From positions 2,666,001 to 2,730,000 of the forward strand of contig NZ_FNTG01000002.1 of assembly GCF_900104795.1 (NCBI RefSeq): DNA of 64,000 nt, given 5' to 3'. Position numbers and translations under genes: made by a program. Source of the stretch: Burkholderia sp. WP9. GTDB taxonomy: Bacteria; Pseudomonadota; Gammaproteobacteria; Burkholderiales; Burkholderiaceae. The notes below the pieces were generated by a model, which worked only from the letters and a program-made list of their open reading frames with translations, was not told the DNA's origin and did not search any database. Of this stretch, positions 36,855 to 44,739 are shown in pieces. The first letter of the stretch is position 1, and each line of letters begins with the position of its first letter.

Positions 36855-37498
36855 GCGAGGACATCGACGGCGGCGTGGAGCAGGTCGCGCCGATCTGGCC
36901 GGTTTTTGGCGACCTGATGTCGGTGCTGCTCGGCGCCTTCGTACTCATCCTGGTGGGCGTCATTGGCGTGCAACTGGAGCTGTCGAACAAGCTGGAGCAG
37001 GAGGTCAAGCAACGTCAGCTCGAAACGCAGCGCCGCAAGACGCTGGAGCAGGCGCTCGCGGGCCCGCTCGCGGCCGGGCGCGTGACACTCGTGAATGGCC
37101 GCATCGGCATTAGCGGCAATGTGCTGTTCGCGCTGAACTCCGATCAATTGCAGCCGCAAGGGCGGGATCTGCTCAAGAGTCTGGCCGGGCCGCTCTCGGC
37201 GTATCTCGGCGCCAATGACGAGATCCTGATGGTGAGCGGCTTTACCGACGACCAGCGTTTGCGCGAAGGCAATCGTCGTTTCGCCGATAACTGGGAATTG
37301 TCGGCGCAACGGGCGTTGACGGTGACGCGCGCGTTGATCGACGACGGCGTGCCTGCCTCGTCGCTCTTTGCGGCCGCGTTCGGCTCCGGCCAACCCGTGA
37401 GTTCGAATACCGACGAGCAGGGACGCGCCAAAAACCGGCGCGTGGAAATCGCGCCGGTCCCGCGCCCGTCGTCTTCCACGGTGAAGCCTCGTGAGTAA
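36851..37498 (+). CDS. MotB/ZorB-like OmpA-family protein
   Basis: 215 aa. Short cytoplasmic N-terminus, then a single TM helix (residues ~20-42) preceded by 'WPVFGDLMSVLLGAFVLIL'. Asp21 occupies the position of the proton-carrying Asp of MotB/ZorB plug helices. A coiled linker (~45-65) leads to an OmpA_C peptidoglycan-binding domain (~75-205): 'VLFALNSDQLQPQGRDLL', 'VSGFTDDQRL', 'NWELSAQRALTVTRALIDDGV' and 'DEQGRAKNRRVEI', including the D/R pair that binds diaminopimelate. It is the presumed stator/anchor partner of the DUF802 protein; the genes overlap by 4 nt. Confidence 0.9.
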   Translation: MSEDIDGGVEQVAPIWPVFGDLMSVLLGAFVLILVGVIGVQLELSNKLEQEVKQRQLETQRRKTLEQALAGPLAAGRVTLVNGRIGISGNVLFALNSDQLQPQGRDLLKSLAGPLSAYLGANDEILMVSGFTDDQRLREGNRRFADNWELSAQRALTVTRALIDDGVPASSLFAAAFGSGQPVSSNTDEQGRAKNRRVEIAPVPRPSSSTVKPRE

Positions 37499-38159
37499 GC
37501 CCGACAGCGATCCGGCAAACGGAGCCCGGGCGACGCTCGACGCGTGGCGCGCGCGCGGCGCCGATCGTCTGGATCCGGTCCGCTTTCATTTCATCGAGGC
37601 GCTGGCCCGGCGCGCGGCCGGCCACAGCGGCGAGGCGCGACGGATTCTGGATGACCGGTTAGCCGGTCTGCTGGAAGCGTATGGTGGGCAGATCGAACGT
37701 TCAGAAAGTTCGACGGACGATGCCGACGCCTTAAGGCGCGCGGACCGCACGGCGTCGTTGCCAGACGAGCCCGCGCAGGCAACGCTGAAGAGCCTCGTCG
37801 ACTCCATCGCGAGTCAACATGCGCTCGCGACGAACGGCTGGCCGCGATTCACCTCGTATCCGGAACTAGCGGAACTCGATTACTTCAGGGAAGTCTGGTC
37901 CAAAGTCCGTACCGAGAAGCAGATGCGACAGTCGCTCGAGCAGGTGCCTGGCAACGCCGGTCCGCTGAACTCGAGCAGCCTCGTTCATCGTGCGCTCTCG
38001 CTCATGCGCGAGGTATCGCCCGGTTATCTCAAGCAGTTCCTCTCCTATGTCGACGCCTTGTCGTGGATGGAGCAGATCAACGGCGCCACGGCGCCGGTGG
38101 GTAAAGAGGCCCCGCGCGCCGGCAACCCCGGCAAGAGCGCTCGCGGCAAAGCACGCTAA
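37491..38159 (+). CDS. DUF2894 domain-containing protein
   Basis: 222 aa, soluble, overlapping the OmpA-like gene by 8 nt and ending the cluster. N-terminal 'ARATLDAWRARGADRLDPVRFHFIEALARRAAGHSGEARRILDDRLAGLLEAY' is the DUF2894 signature. C-terminal part has 'LDYFREVWSKVRTEKQMRQSLEQVPGNAGPLNS' and a basic tail. Probably the cytoplasmic effector or regulator of the motor pair (context inference). No enzymatic motif seen. Confidence 0.85.
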   Translation: MSKPDSDPANGARATLDAWRARGADRLDPVRFHFIEALARRAAGHSGEARRILDDRLAGLLEAYGGQIERSESSTDDADALRRADRTASLPDEPAQATLKSLVDSIASQHALATNGWPRFTSYPELAELDYFREVWSKVRTEKQMRQSLEQVPGNAGPLNSSSLVHRALSLMREVSPGYLKQFLSYVDALSWMEQINGATAPVGKEAPRAGNPGKSARGKAR

Positions 38160-38166
38160 CGGTAGC

Positions 38167-38194
38167 GGCGACGGCATACTGCCGGCGCCTTTTT
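38167..38194 (+). terminator. terminator of the DUF3348-DUF2894 operon
   Basis: GGCGACGGCA (38167-38176) pairs with TGCCGGCGCC (38180-38189), one internal mismatch, 3-nt loop, followed by TTTTT. Confidence 0.8.
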
Positions 38195-38212
38195 CACCCT
38201 GACTGGCGCTGC

Positions 38213-38506
38213 TCAGTCGAAATCGAACACGTCGAAAATCGAGCGCTTTTTCTTTTGCGTCCGATAGTCCGTTCGACGATCGTCGTACCCACGGTGGCTG
38301 TCGTACGAGTGTTCCCGATCCCGGTGGCCCTCGCGGCTCGCGCGTGTCGCGGGCGCCGTGTCGAGGCTCGCGGCGTCCTGCGCGATCAGCTTGTCGAGTT
38401 CACCGCGATCGAGCCACACGCCGCGGCAGTCCGGGCAGTAGTCGATTTCGATCGAGCGGCGCTCGGTCATCAGCAGGTCGGTGGTCTTGCATACAGGGCA
38501 TTTCAT
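38213..38506 (-). CDS. zf-TFIIB domain protein
   Basis: 97 aa from the ATG at 38506 (GAGGAG 7 nt upstream). 'MKCPVCKTTDLLMTERRSIEIDYCPDCRGVWLDRGELDKLI' is a TFIIB-type zinc ribbon with four Cys (C-x2-C…C-x2-C). The rest is a charged His/Arg/Asp-rich tail ending 'FDVFDFD'. Such small proteins are widespread and of unknown function. Confidence 0.85.
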   Translation of the reverse strand: MKCPVCKTTDLLMTERRSIEIDYCPDCRGVWLDRGELDKLIAQDAASLDTAPATRASREGHRDREHSYDSHRGYDDRRTDYRTQKKKRSIFDVFDFD

Positions 38507-38590
38507 GGTGTCGCTCCTCAAGAGTAGAAAGGCATCGAACGCTCGATCGTGCGAGCCGTCCGATCCGTCAACAACTTCCCGCGCTATCGG

Positions 38591-39343
38591 TCATTCCCCG
38601 GTGCTGGGCACGCGCGTCGACTTCGCGCGGCGTACCAGCATGTTCATCGCCTCGACGAACGCGGAGAACGCCATCGCCACGTAGATGTATGTTTTCGGCA
38701 CGTGTGAGCCAAAACCTTCAGCAATGAGCGTCATGCCGATCACGAGCAGGAAACTCAGCGCGAGCGTGACGATGGTCGGATTACGATCGATGAAGCGTGA
38801 CAGCGGACGCGCTGCGAACAGCATGACCAGCACCGCGCTGATCACCGCGATGAACATGATCGGCATATGGTCCGTCATGCCGACCGCCGTGATGATGCTG
38901 TCGACCGAAAACACGATATCGAGCAACAGGATCTGGCCGATCGCGCCTGCCACGGTCAACTGCACGGTGCTGCTCGCGTTGCCGCGTTCTTCTTCCGCAT
39001 GCACCACGTGATGGTGAATCTCACGCGTCGCCTTCCAGACGAGGAACAGACCACCACCGAGCAGGATCAGATCGCGCCACGAAAACGCATGGCCGAACAG
39101 CGTGACGGCGGGCGCGGTCAACTGGGCAATCCAGGCAACCGTACCGAGCAGGCCCAGTCGCAGCACGAGCGCGAGCATGATGCCCAGACGCTGCGTGCGG
39201 GCGCGTTGCGCTTCCGGCAGCTTGTTGCTGAGGATCGAGATGAAAATCAGGTTGTCGATGCCGAGCACGATCTCCATCACGACCAGTGTGAGGAGCGCTG
39301 CCCATGCAGCAGGGTCGGAAGCGAGTGTGAGCAGAAAGTCCAT
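38591..39343 (-). CDS. TerC family integral membrane protein
   Basis: 250 aa with seven or so TM helices. '[23 protein letters not shown]' and '[26 protein letters not shown]' carry the two conserved acidic metal-binding motifs of TerC/YkoY proteins, which export metal ions such as manganese. I see no yybP-ykoY-like leader in the 120-bp upstream gap. Divergent from nhaR and followed downstream by the zinc-ribbon gene on the same strand (84-bp gap). Confidence 0.9.
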   Translation of the reverse strand: MDFLLTLASDPAAWAALLTLVVMEIVLGIDNLIFISILSNKLPEAQRARTQRLGIMLALVLRLGLLGTVAWIAQLTAPAVTLFGHAFSWRDLILLGGGLFLVWKATREIHHHVVHAEEERGNASSTVQLTVAGAIGQILLLDIVFSVDSIITAVGMTDHMPIMFIAVISAVLVMLFAARPLSRFIDRNPTIVTLALSFLLVIGMTLIAEGFGSHVPKTYIYVAMAFSAFVEAMNMLVRRAKSTRVPSTGE

Positions 39344-39414
39344 GGTGTCCGTAAGCGAATGAATGCAGGTAACGTCGGAATAGCGTCATGATCGCCGCCA
39401 CCGCATTTCGAATA

Positions 39415-39433
39415 AATCAGTGATAATCTGATT
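39415..39433. promoter_or_regulatory. candidate LysR operator between terC and nhaR
   Basis: AATCAG-N7-CTGATT is a perfect interrupted palindrome in the 120-bp divergent gap, about 30 nt before the nhaR ATG; the spacing resembles LTTR boxes. A candidate autoregulatory site. Confidence 0.45.
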
Positions 39434-39463
39434 GTTATATCGATTTTTTCGAAGTGTTACGCC

Positions 39464-40345
39464 ATGCTCAATTACCGTCATCTGTACTATTTCTGGATCG
39501 TCGTGAAGGAAGGCGGCTTCGCGCGCGCGGCCGAGCGGCTCGATATGGCGGTTCAGACCATTAGCGCGCAGGTGCGCGAGCTGGAAAAATCGATCGGCCG
39601 CCAGCTGTTGAAACCGGCCGGGCGCGGCGTCACGATGACGGAGGCCGGCGAGACGGCATTCAATCGCGCGGAGCAGATTTTTCAGATCGGCGAGGCGTTG
39701 CTCGACGAGATGCGCGAGGCGGGTGGGGAAGGCGTGGCGCGGCTCGCGGTGGGTCTTTCCGACGGCATTTCAAAGCTCGCGGCGCACGCGCTGCTGGCGC
39801 CGGTGCTCGGCACGCCGTCGCTCAGGCTCTTGTGCCACGAGGGTGAGCATGCAGAGCTGATGTCGGAGCTTGCGCTGCACAGGCTCGATCTGGTGCTCGC
39901 GTGCCAGCCGGCGCCGCACAATGCCGACCTGCGCGTGTTGAGCCAGCGCCTTGCGGGTTCGCCGGTCGATTGGTACGGCCCGGCGGAGATGGTCCGCAAG
40001 TCCGCGCGCGCGGGCTTTCCGCAGTGCCTCGCGGAGGTGCCTCTGCTTCTGCCCACCCGGCACGCCGCGTTGCGCGCACGCCTTGACCGGTGGTTCGAGG
40101 CGCAAGGCATCCGGCCGCGCATCGTCGGCGAGTTCGAGGACAGCGCGTTGATGGCGGTGTTTGCCGCGCGCGGCCTCGGCGTATTCCCGCTCGCGGAACT
40201 GGGCGCGGAAGACCTGTCGCTGCTGCGAGGCCTGCGCTGGCTCGGCCGCGCGGACGGCGTGATCGAAGAGATCCACGCCATCCGGTCGCGTCGCGGCCAA
40301 CATCACGGCCTGGCGTCTCAGGTGGTGGCCGGCGCGCGGTTATAA
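39464..40345 (+). CDS. nhaR: NhaR-like LysR-family regulator
   Basis: 293 aa. N-terminus 'MLNYRHLYYFWIVVKEGGFARAAERLDMAVQTISAQVRELE' matches the NhaR subgroup (N-Y-x-H-L-Y-Y-F-W). In E. coli NhaR activates the Na+/H+ antiporter nhaA and pga genes; no antiporter is adjacent here, but divergent terC is a plausible target. The 3' end overlaps the convergent TerB-like gene by 28 bp. Confidence 0.85.
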   Translation: MLNYRHLYYFWIVVKEGGFARAAERLDMAVQTISAQVRELEKSIGRQLLKPAGRGVTMTEAGETAFNRAEQIFQIGEALLDEMREAGGEGVARLAVGLSDGISKLAAHALLAPVLGTPSLRLLCHEGEHAELMSELALHRLDLVLACQPAPHNADLRVLSQRLAGSPVDWYGPAEMVRKSARAGFPQCLAEVPLLLPTRHAALRARLDRWFEAQGIRPRIVGEFEDSALMAVFAARGLGVFPLAELGAEDLSLLRGLRWLGRADGVIEEIHAIRSRRGQHHGLASQVVAGARL

Positions 40346-40779
40346 CTACGCAGCACGTGCGAGGGGAGGCCCTGACGTCGCGCGGCAGGCGTCAGATTGG
40401 GGCCCCACGCATTCAATACGGCGGCAAGCACGGCGATTTCACCGTCCGCCAGAAAGTCGTCGGCGACCGCCACGGCCACGCATAGGCGAATCACCTTGCG
40501 ACGCAGCGCGGGATCGTCGATCTCGTCGATCAAGGTCGTCAGCATGGCCGGATCGAGATGACCCACCGGCGGCGCAAACGAAGGCTGTGCGACCGAGTGA
40601 TCCTCGCATAGCGTCTGCACGATCTGCTCGAATTGTGCCGGTGCGAGACCGAGTTCGCCGGCAATATCCAGTCTGTCCAGCACACGCTCTTCCGAGCTGC
40701 TAACGTGGCCGTCGGCGGTGAGAGCGAGCGCGACGATGCGTGCTGCGGCTTGCGGGCTGTTACGGGGATAGGTGCGCAT
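40318..40779 (-). CDS. TerB-like tellurite-resistance family protein
   Basis: 153 aa from the ATG at 40779 (AAAGGA 8 nt upstream). All-helical TerB/DjlA-N pattern: 'AARIVALALTADGHVSSSEERVLDRLDIAGELGL' with the first acidic motif, and 'VIRLCVAVAVADDFLADGEIAVLAAVLNAWG' with the second ('A-D-x-x…D-G-E'). The two motifs coordinate divalent metal in TerB. Proximity to terC suggests a shared metal/envelope-stress role. Confidence 0.8.
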   Translation of the reverse strand: MRTYPRNSPQAAARIVALALTADGHVSSSEERVLDRLDIAGELGLAPAQFEQIVQTLCEDHSVAQPSFAPPVGHLDPAMLTTLIDEIDDPALRRKVIRLCVAVAVADDFLADGEIAVLAAVLNAWGPNLTPAARRQGLPSHVLRSYNRAPATT

Positions 40780-40989
40780 GATAGGGTCCTTTCGCGGATA
40801 TGTCCGTAGTGAAGATGAACCCAGTCTGCGGCATGCGGTGGATCGAATAAACCTGCCAATTACGAACAAATGGTTCGGAAAAAACGAAGCTTGCCGGTTA
40901 GCCAATCGTGCCGGATGCGCTCGACAGGTCACCGATGAGAAGTTGAAGTTCCTGCCTTCTCACCGGGGAACCATGCGGCCGTTATCGAT

Positions 40990-41184
40990 TTAAAGCGGAT
41001 GTAGCTTGCCGTTGAGGTCCATCGACCACTTCGAGCCATCGCCGAATGTGAGGACGCCGTTCATCGCGTCGATATGCGTCGGTTTGCCGACAGGCTCTTT
41101 CGTGGTTCCTCCGACAATACGAGCCATGTCGGAAGAGGTCATTTCTTCGTTGCGATGCAACTCGTCGATCTTCAGTTCTTTCAT
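40990..41184 (-). CDS. small peptide with double-glycine-type leader
   Basis: 64 aa from the ATG at 41184 (AAGGAG 7 nt upstream). N-terminus 'MKELKIDELHRNEEMTSSDM' continues A-R-I-V-G-G, resembling GG-leaders of bacteriocin/RiPP precursors (L-x-x-x-E…M-x-x-I-x-G-G). Cleavage would release a ~38-residue chain, 'TTKEPVGKPTHIDAMNGVLT' and on, without Cys. No C39 peptidase transporter or modification enzyme is within the window. The leader reading is inference; the gene itself is well supported by its RBS. Confidence 0.6.
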   Translation of the reverse strand: MKELKIDELHRNEEMTSSDMARIVGGTTKEPVGKPTHIDAMNGVLTFGDGSKWSMDLNGKLHPL

Positions 41185-41567
41185 GACGTGCTCCTTGAGA
41201 AAGATTATTTGGTTGAGCACGTTGATGAGTGCTCGGCTAGTCATAACGCACAGGACGTGCCAGTTTCGCTTTTGCACCGCCAAGCCGCTGATAACAAAGG
41301 AGATGCCGGCGATTAACCGCATACGGCGAAGGTGCCGGGTGGTGCGGCTAATCCAACAGCTAAAGGTTTGGGTGTCGGCTAAACGACAACAGGCTTTACG
41401 CGGAGGAGGATCCACGTCGAACAGGGCGCGAATGATCGAATCCACGCTTCGAAGCAGATTGCTCAGCGCTGCGCTTACTGCCTCTACGCCGATCTCTGTT
41501 TTTGCCGGAGCGGCGTCAATCGAAGGGCGAGCCCGCTTTCCGCAGGTTCGCCCATCCAGAATTGCCG
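41185..41567. other. intergenic region between the GG-peptide and DUF4148 genes
   Basis: About 380 bp, AT-richer near 41200-41240 (promoter side of the GG-peptide gene). I see no convincing gene or structured element. Confidence 0.4.
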
Positions 41568-41888
41568 TTAATGCATCGGCATGGTCTGCATTGCCGGCTG
41601 GTTGTCATTGAGCGCATTCTTTTGGGCTGCGTGCATGGCGGCGACTTTTCTTTCCGCTTCCTGAATGTCGGCGGGATAGTCGTTGTCGTCGCCTCGGGAC
41701 GGGTCATATCCAGCGGCTTCCAGTTCCTCGAGTTCATGGCGCACTTCGGCGCGCGTGACTTGATGCGTGCCGGGCATGGCAGGCGTTTGCGCATAAACAC
41801 CGGTCGAACTCACCAGAAAGGCCGCGCTCATGACGAATGCGCCAGACAGGGCCCGCCCGGCGCGCCGGTTCAGCGAGATCAGTTTCAT
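41568..41888 (-). CDS. DUF4148 domain-containing secreted protein
   Basis: 106 aa from the ATG at 41888. Signal peptide to ~34 (V-Y-A-Q). The mature part holds 'VTRAEVRHELEELEAAGYDPSRGDDNDYPADIQEAERKVAA', the DUF4148 motif of small Burkholderiaceae periplasmic proteins. Met/His-rich C-terminus 'MQTMPMH'. Function unknown. A paralogue lies at 62839. Confidence 0.85.
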   Translation of the reverse strand: MKLISLNRRAGRALSGAFVMSAAFLVSSTGVYAQTPAMPGTHQVTRAEVRHELEELEAAGYDPSRGDDNDYPADIQEAERKVAAMHAAQKNALNDNQPAMQTMPMH

Positions 41889-42074
41889 GTCAATACTCCT
41901 CAATGTGCGAGCGCAATGTTCGAACTCGACGTGAGCCGGCATCAGCACGCTCTGAACCGGTAAACCGTCGGAATGGATTTCTTATTCCGGGTGACATGTT
42001 TAAAAGGAGAGCGGGAATAACCAAGTGAAATGCGGCGTCTTACAGTCGTGAAGACACGAATTGGGGGTGCTCAA

Positions 42075-42266
42075 ATGGACATCATCGACATGGCCCGTCA
42101 GTCAGGAATGGCGGTTATTCTCGACGGCCGGATAGGCCGGGAGGAATACCACAGCGTTTGCGGCTCACTGTCGGCACTGCAGAAATTTGCCGACGCTATT
42201 CGCTATACGGCGGTGAACCGTAGAACGGACGACAACCGGCAGGAACGGTCTGCGCGTGGGGCCTGA
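42075..42266 (+). CDS. small conserved-looking hypothetical protein
   Basis: 63 aa from the ATG at 42075 (GGGGG about 7 nt upstream). 'MDIIDMARQSGMAVILDGRI' followed by 'GREEYHSVCGSLSALQKFAD' is well-formed helical sequence with a hydrophobic core; the tail is charged. No family assigned. Directly precedes the haem-anchor-like gene and may be co-transcribed. Confidence 0.55.
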   Translation: MDIIDMARQSGMAVILDGRIGREEYHSVCGSLSALQKFADAIRYTAVNRRTDDNRQERSARGA

Positions 42267-42399
42267 CATGATTCGAACACGTAACCCCGCTGGGACGACA
42301 CCGTGCCCGGCTGACTTTCCGCGAGCCACCCGACGCGAGACGATATGGCTGCTGCGGCGGCCGCCGGGTTTGTCCGCGCTCAATGCCAGGGAGTCGACC

Positions 42400-43149
42400 G
42401 TGCATACGTTACTGCGCCGTTTTCAGCTCGTGTCCGGCGTGGTTTTGCTGATCTACCTCTTTCTGCATCTGGTCAATCACGCGCTGGGGATCTGGTCGCT
42501 GGATCTTGCCGGGCGCGGTCTCGTGCTGGCGCTGCGGTTGTGGCGCAGCGTGCCTGGCATCGTGCTTCTGTATGGCGCGGCGTTGCTACATTTTTCGCTG
42601 GCGCTGCGAACCATCTATGGGCGCCGCTACTGGACGCTTCCGCTCACTGAATGGGTTCGACTCTGGGCGGGACTGAGTCTGCCTCTGCTGCTCATCCGGC
42701 ATGCCGTGTCGACCCGTCTTGCGTCATCGCTCTATGGTTTTGAACCGAACTATGAACGCATTCTGATATCGCTCATCACCAGCGGCACGCAAGGCTTGCA
42801 GCTCGCATTGCTCGCGCCGGGCTGGTTGCACGGTTGTCTCGGACTGTGGCTGCGCATGCGTCATCATGCTATGGCGCGCCGCGCGAAGCCCGTTCTGGTT
42901 GCGCTGCTCGTTCTGTTGCCGCTGTTGTCCGCCGCGGGTTTTATACGAATGAAGCAGGCGGTCATGGCGATCAGTGCCGGGCCGTTGCAGCCCGATTCGA
43001 AACTGATCGCACATCAGGGCGCGCTCGATGCATGGCGCCACTACATTCTGCTGCTGTATCTGTCGCTGCTGATAGGCGCGTTCGTCGCCGGTCAGCTACG
43101 CAACTGGCAGGAGCGTCGGCGACTTGCAAAGACAGCGATTAACGTCTGA
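42400..43149 (+). CDS. SdhC/CyaC-like membrane haem-anchor protein, no cyclase domain
   Basis: ~249 aa from a GTG at 42400 (AGGGAG 6 nt upstream); earlier in-frame starts (ATG 42268, GTG 42256) add a non-homologous Arg-rich stretch. Five or six TM helices with well-placed His: 'FLHLVNHALGI', 'LLHFSLALRTIYGRR', 'LIRHAVSTRLA', 'WLHGCLGLWLRMRHH'. This resembles the succinate-dehydrogenase-like b-haem anchor at the N-terminus of rhizobial class III adenylate cyclases such as CyaC. There the cyclase domain follows; here the chain ends at 43149 with only 93 bp before the next gene. It may be a stand-alone redox membrane protein or a truncated cyclase. Confidence 0.65.
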   Translation: MHTLLRRFQLVSGVVLLIYLFLHLVNHALGIWSLDLAGRGLVLALRLWRSVPGIVLLYGAALLHFSLALRTIYGRRYWTLPLTEWVRLWAGLSLPLLLIRHAVSTRLASSLYGFEPNYERILISLITSGTQGLQLALLAPGWLHGCLGLWLRMRHHAMARRAKPVLVALLVLLPLLSAAGFIRMKQAVMAISAGPLQPDSKLIAHQGALDAWRHYILLLYLSLLIGAFVAGQLRNWQERRRLAKTAINV

Positions 43150-43242
43150 TTGCCGGGCATCGTGAAAGGCCGCTGCCGCTACGACCATGCCGACGGTCGC
43201 AGGTGCGCGCGCGTTGGCGGCAGCGAGTTCTGCTGCGATCCG

Positions 43243-44739
43243 TCACAGGGGCAGGCCCGCGGTGCTCGCCCTGACGGCAGCCGTAGGCAACTCGAAGCAG
43301 AAAGTCGTGCCCGCTCCCGCGGTGTCGACCAGACGTATCTGGCTATGGTGCAGTTGCAGCATGCGCTGGACGATCAGCAACCCGAGCCCGCCGCCACGAT
43401 GCGCGCCGCCGGCGCTGAATGGCCGTTCGAACAACCCTTCGCGCTGCTCGGCTGGAATGCCGGGCCCCGTGTCGCTGACCGTGACCGACACCTTGCCGTC
43501 CTTGTGCGCGAGATCGATTTCAATCGATCCTTGGGCGGGTGTGTGGCGAATTGCGTTATCGAGCAGGTTGGTCAGCACGCGTTCGATCATGCCGAGGTCA
43601 GCGCAAACATTCGGCAGACGCGGCGGAATAACCGCTCGCAACTGAATGTGCCTCGCCTCGGCCGGCAACTCGAACTTCTGAAAGACGTCCTGTACCAGAT
43701 CCGTTAGCGAGAATGGCTCGAGCGCAGGTTGCACGTTGCCGTGTTCGAGCCTGGCCAGTTCGAACAGTGCCTGGGCGAGCCGTCCCACCTTGACGCTTTG
43801 CGCGAGCGCGATCGCCAGATAGCGTTTGCGCTCCGTTTCGCCGAGCGTGTCGGACTTCAACGACAGTGTCTCGAGGTAGCCGTGCAGGGAAGTCAACGGT
43901 GTGCGCAGGTCGTGCGAAATATTGGCGATCAACTCGCGGCGCTGCTGGTCCTGCCGCGTCAGCGCGCGCCATTGTTCGCCGATGCGGTTCGCCATCTGCG
44001 CAAAGGTGGTTTCGAGCACCGCGATTTCGTCGCGCGGTCCGCCCGCAGAGGAGCGCGGCACGTTCGGCTGGGTGTCGGGCTCGCCCTCCGCGTCGAAGCG
44101 GCGCATGGCGTCGGTGAGCCGGCGCAGCGGCCGCGTGATGAGGCCGAATGCCGTCAAACCGGCGAGCAGTCCCAACAAGGCGACCAGCGCCATCGACCAC
44201 AGCGTAGTCCGCAACACGGAGCTGGCCGCCACGCGCGCGGCCAGTGCGTCGTGTTCTTCGCCGAGCAGGACCACGTAGATATACCCGGACGGCGCCTGGC
44301 CGCTCAGTTGCAGCGGCGCGGCGCTGAAGACTTTCCTGCCGTCGGTGCTGCGCGGGTCGTCGCCGAGAATCGGCAGCGCCTCGCCCGCGATGAATTGCCG
44401 GATCGGCGTCAGGTTCACCTGTTCACGCTTGACGTGTCCGACAGGCGCGTCGTCGCCTTTAATGCGCCCTTGATTGTCGAGCAGATACACCTCGACACTC
44501 GGATTCACCATCATCAGTTGCCCGAACAGTTGCCGGACCGCGTCGGGCCGCAAGCCGTTCGCGTCCATCAGCGTGGTGCGGCGCGCGATATGGTCGGCGA
44601 GATTGCGCGACAGGCTCTGTATGACCTCCTTTTCGTGCAGATCGCTTGAACGGATTTGCAGGAAGGCCGACGCGCCGCAGCATGCCAGCAACAGCACGGA
44701 GAAAACGAGCGAGAGCCGCTGGGTCAGCGTCAGATTCAC
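43243..44739 (-). CDS. sensor histidine kinase (EnvZ/CpxA type)
   Basis: 498 aa from a GTG at 44739 giving a GTGA overlap with the response-regulator stop. TM1 at ~9-27, periplasmic sensor (~30-165) of no recognised fold, TM2 at ~170-190, HAMP (~190-255), HisKA with phospho-His in 'IANISHDLRTPLTSLHGYLETLS', HATPase with 'LTNLLDNAIRHT', 'VSDTGPGIP' and 'GGGLGLLIVQRM'. Cognate to the OmpR-type regulator. Divergent dipZ-msrA suggests it senses oxidative or thiol stress in the periplasm (inference). Confidence 0.92.
   Translation of the reverse strand: MNLTLTQRLSLVFSVLLLACCGASAFLQIRSSDLHEKEVIQSLSRNLADHIARRTTLMDANGLRPDAVRQLFGQLMMVNPSVEVYLLDNQGRIKGDDAPVGHVKREQVNLTPIRQFIAGEALPILGDDPRSTDGRKVFSAAPLQLSGQAPSGYIYVVLLGEEHDALAARVAASSVLRTTLWSMALVALLGLLAGLTAFGLITRPLRRLTDAMRRFDAEGEPDTQPNVPRSSAGGPRDEIAVLETTFAQMANRIGEQWRALTRQDQQRRELIANISHDLRTPLTSLHGYLETLSLKSDTLGETERKRYLAIALAQSVKVGRLAQALFELARLEHGNVQPALEPFSLTDLVQDVFQKFELPAEARHIQLRAVIPPRLPNVCADLGMIERVLTNLLDNAIRHTPAQGSIEIDLAHKDGKVSVTVSDTGPGIPAEQREGLFERPFSAGGAHRGGGLGLLIVQRMLQLHHSQIRLVDTAGAGTTFCFELPTAAVRASTAGLPL

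Noticed and set aside
39344..39463. Possible manganese riboswitch upstream of terC
   Set aside because: The 120-bp gap is too short and lacks the paired GGGGAGUA-type elements of yybP-ykoY.
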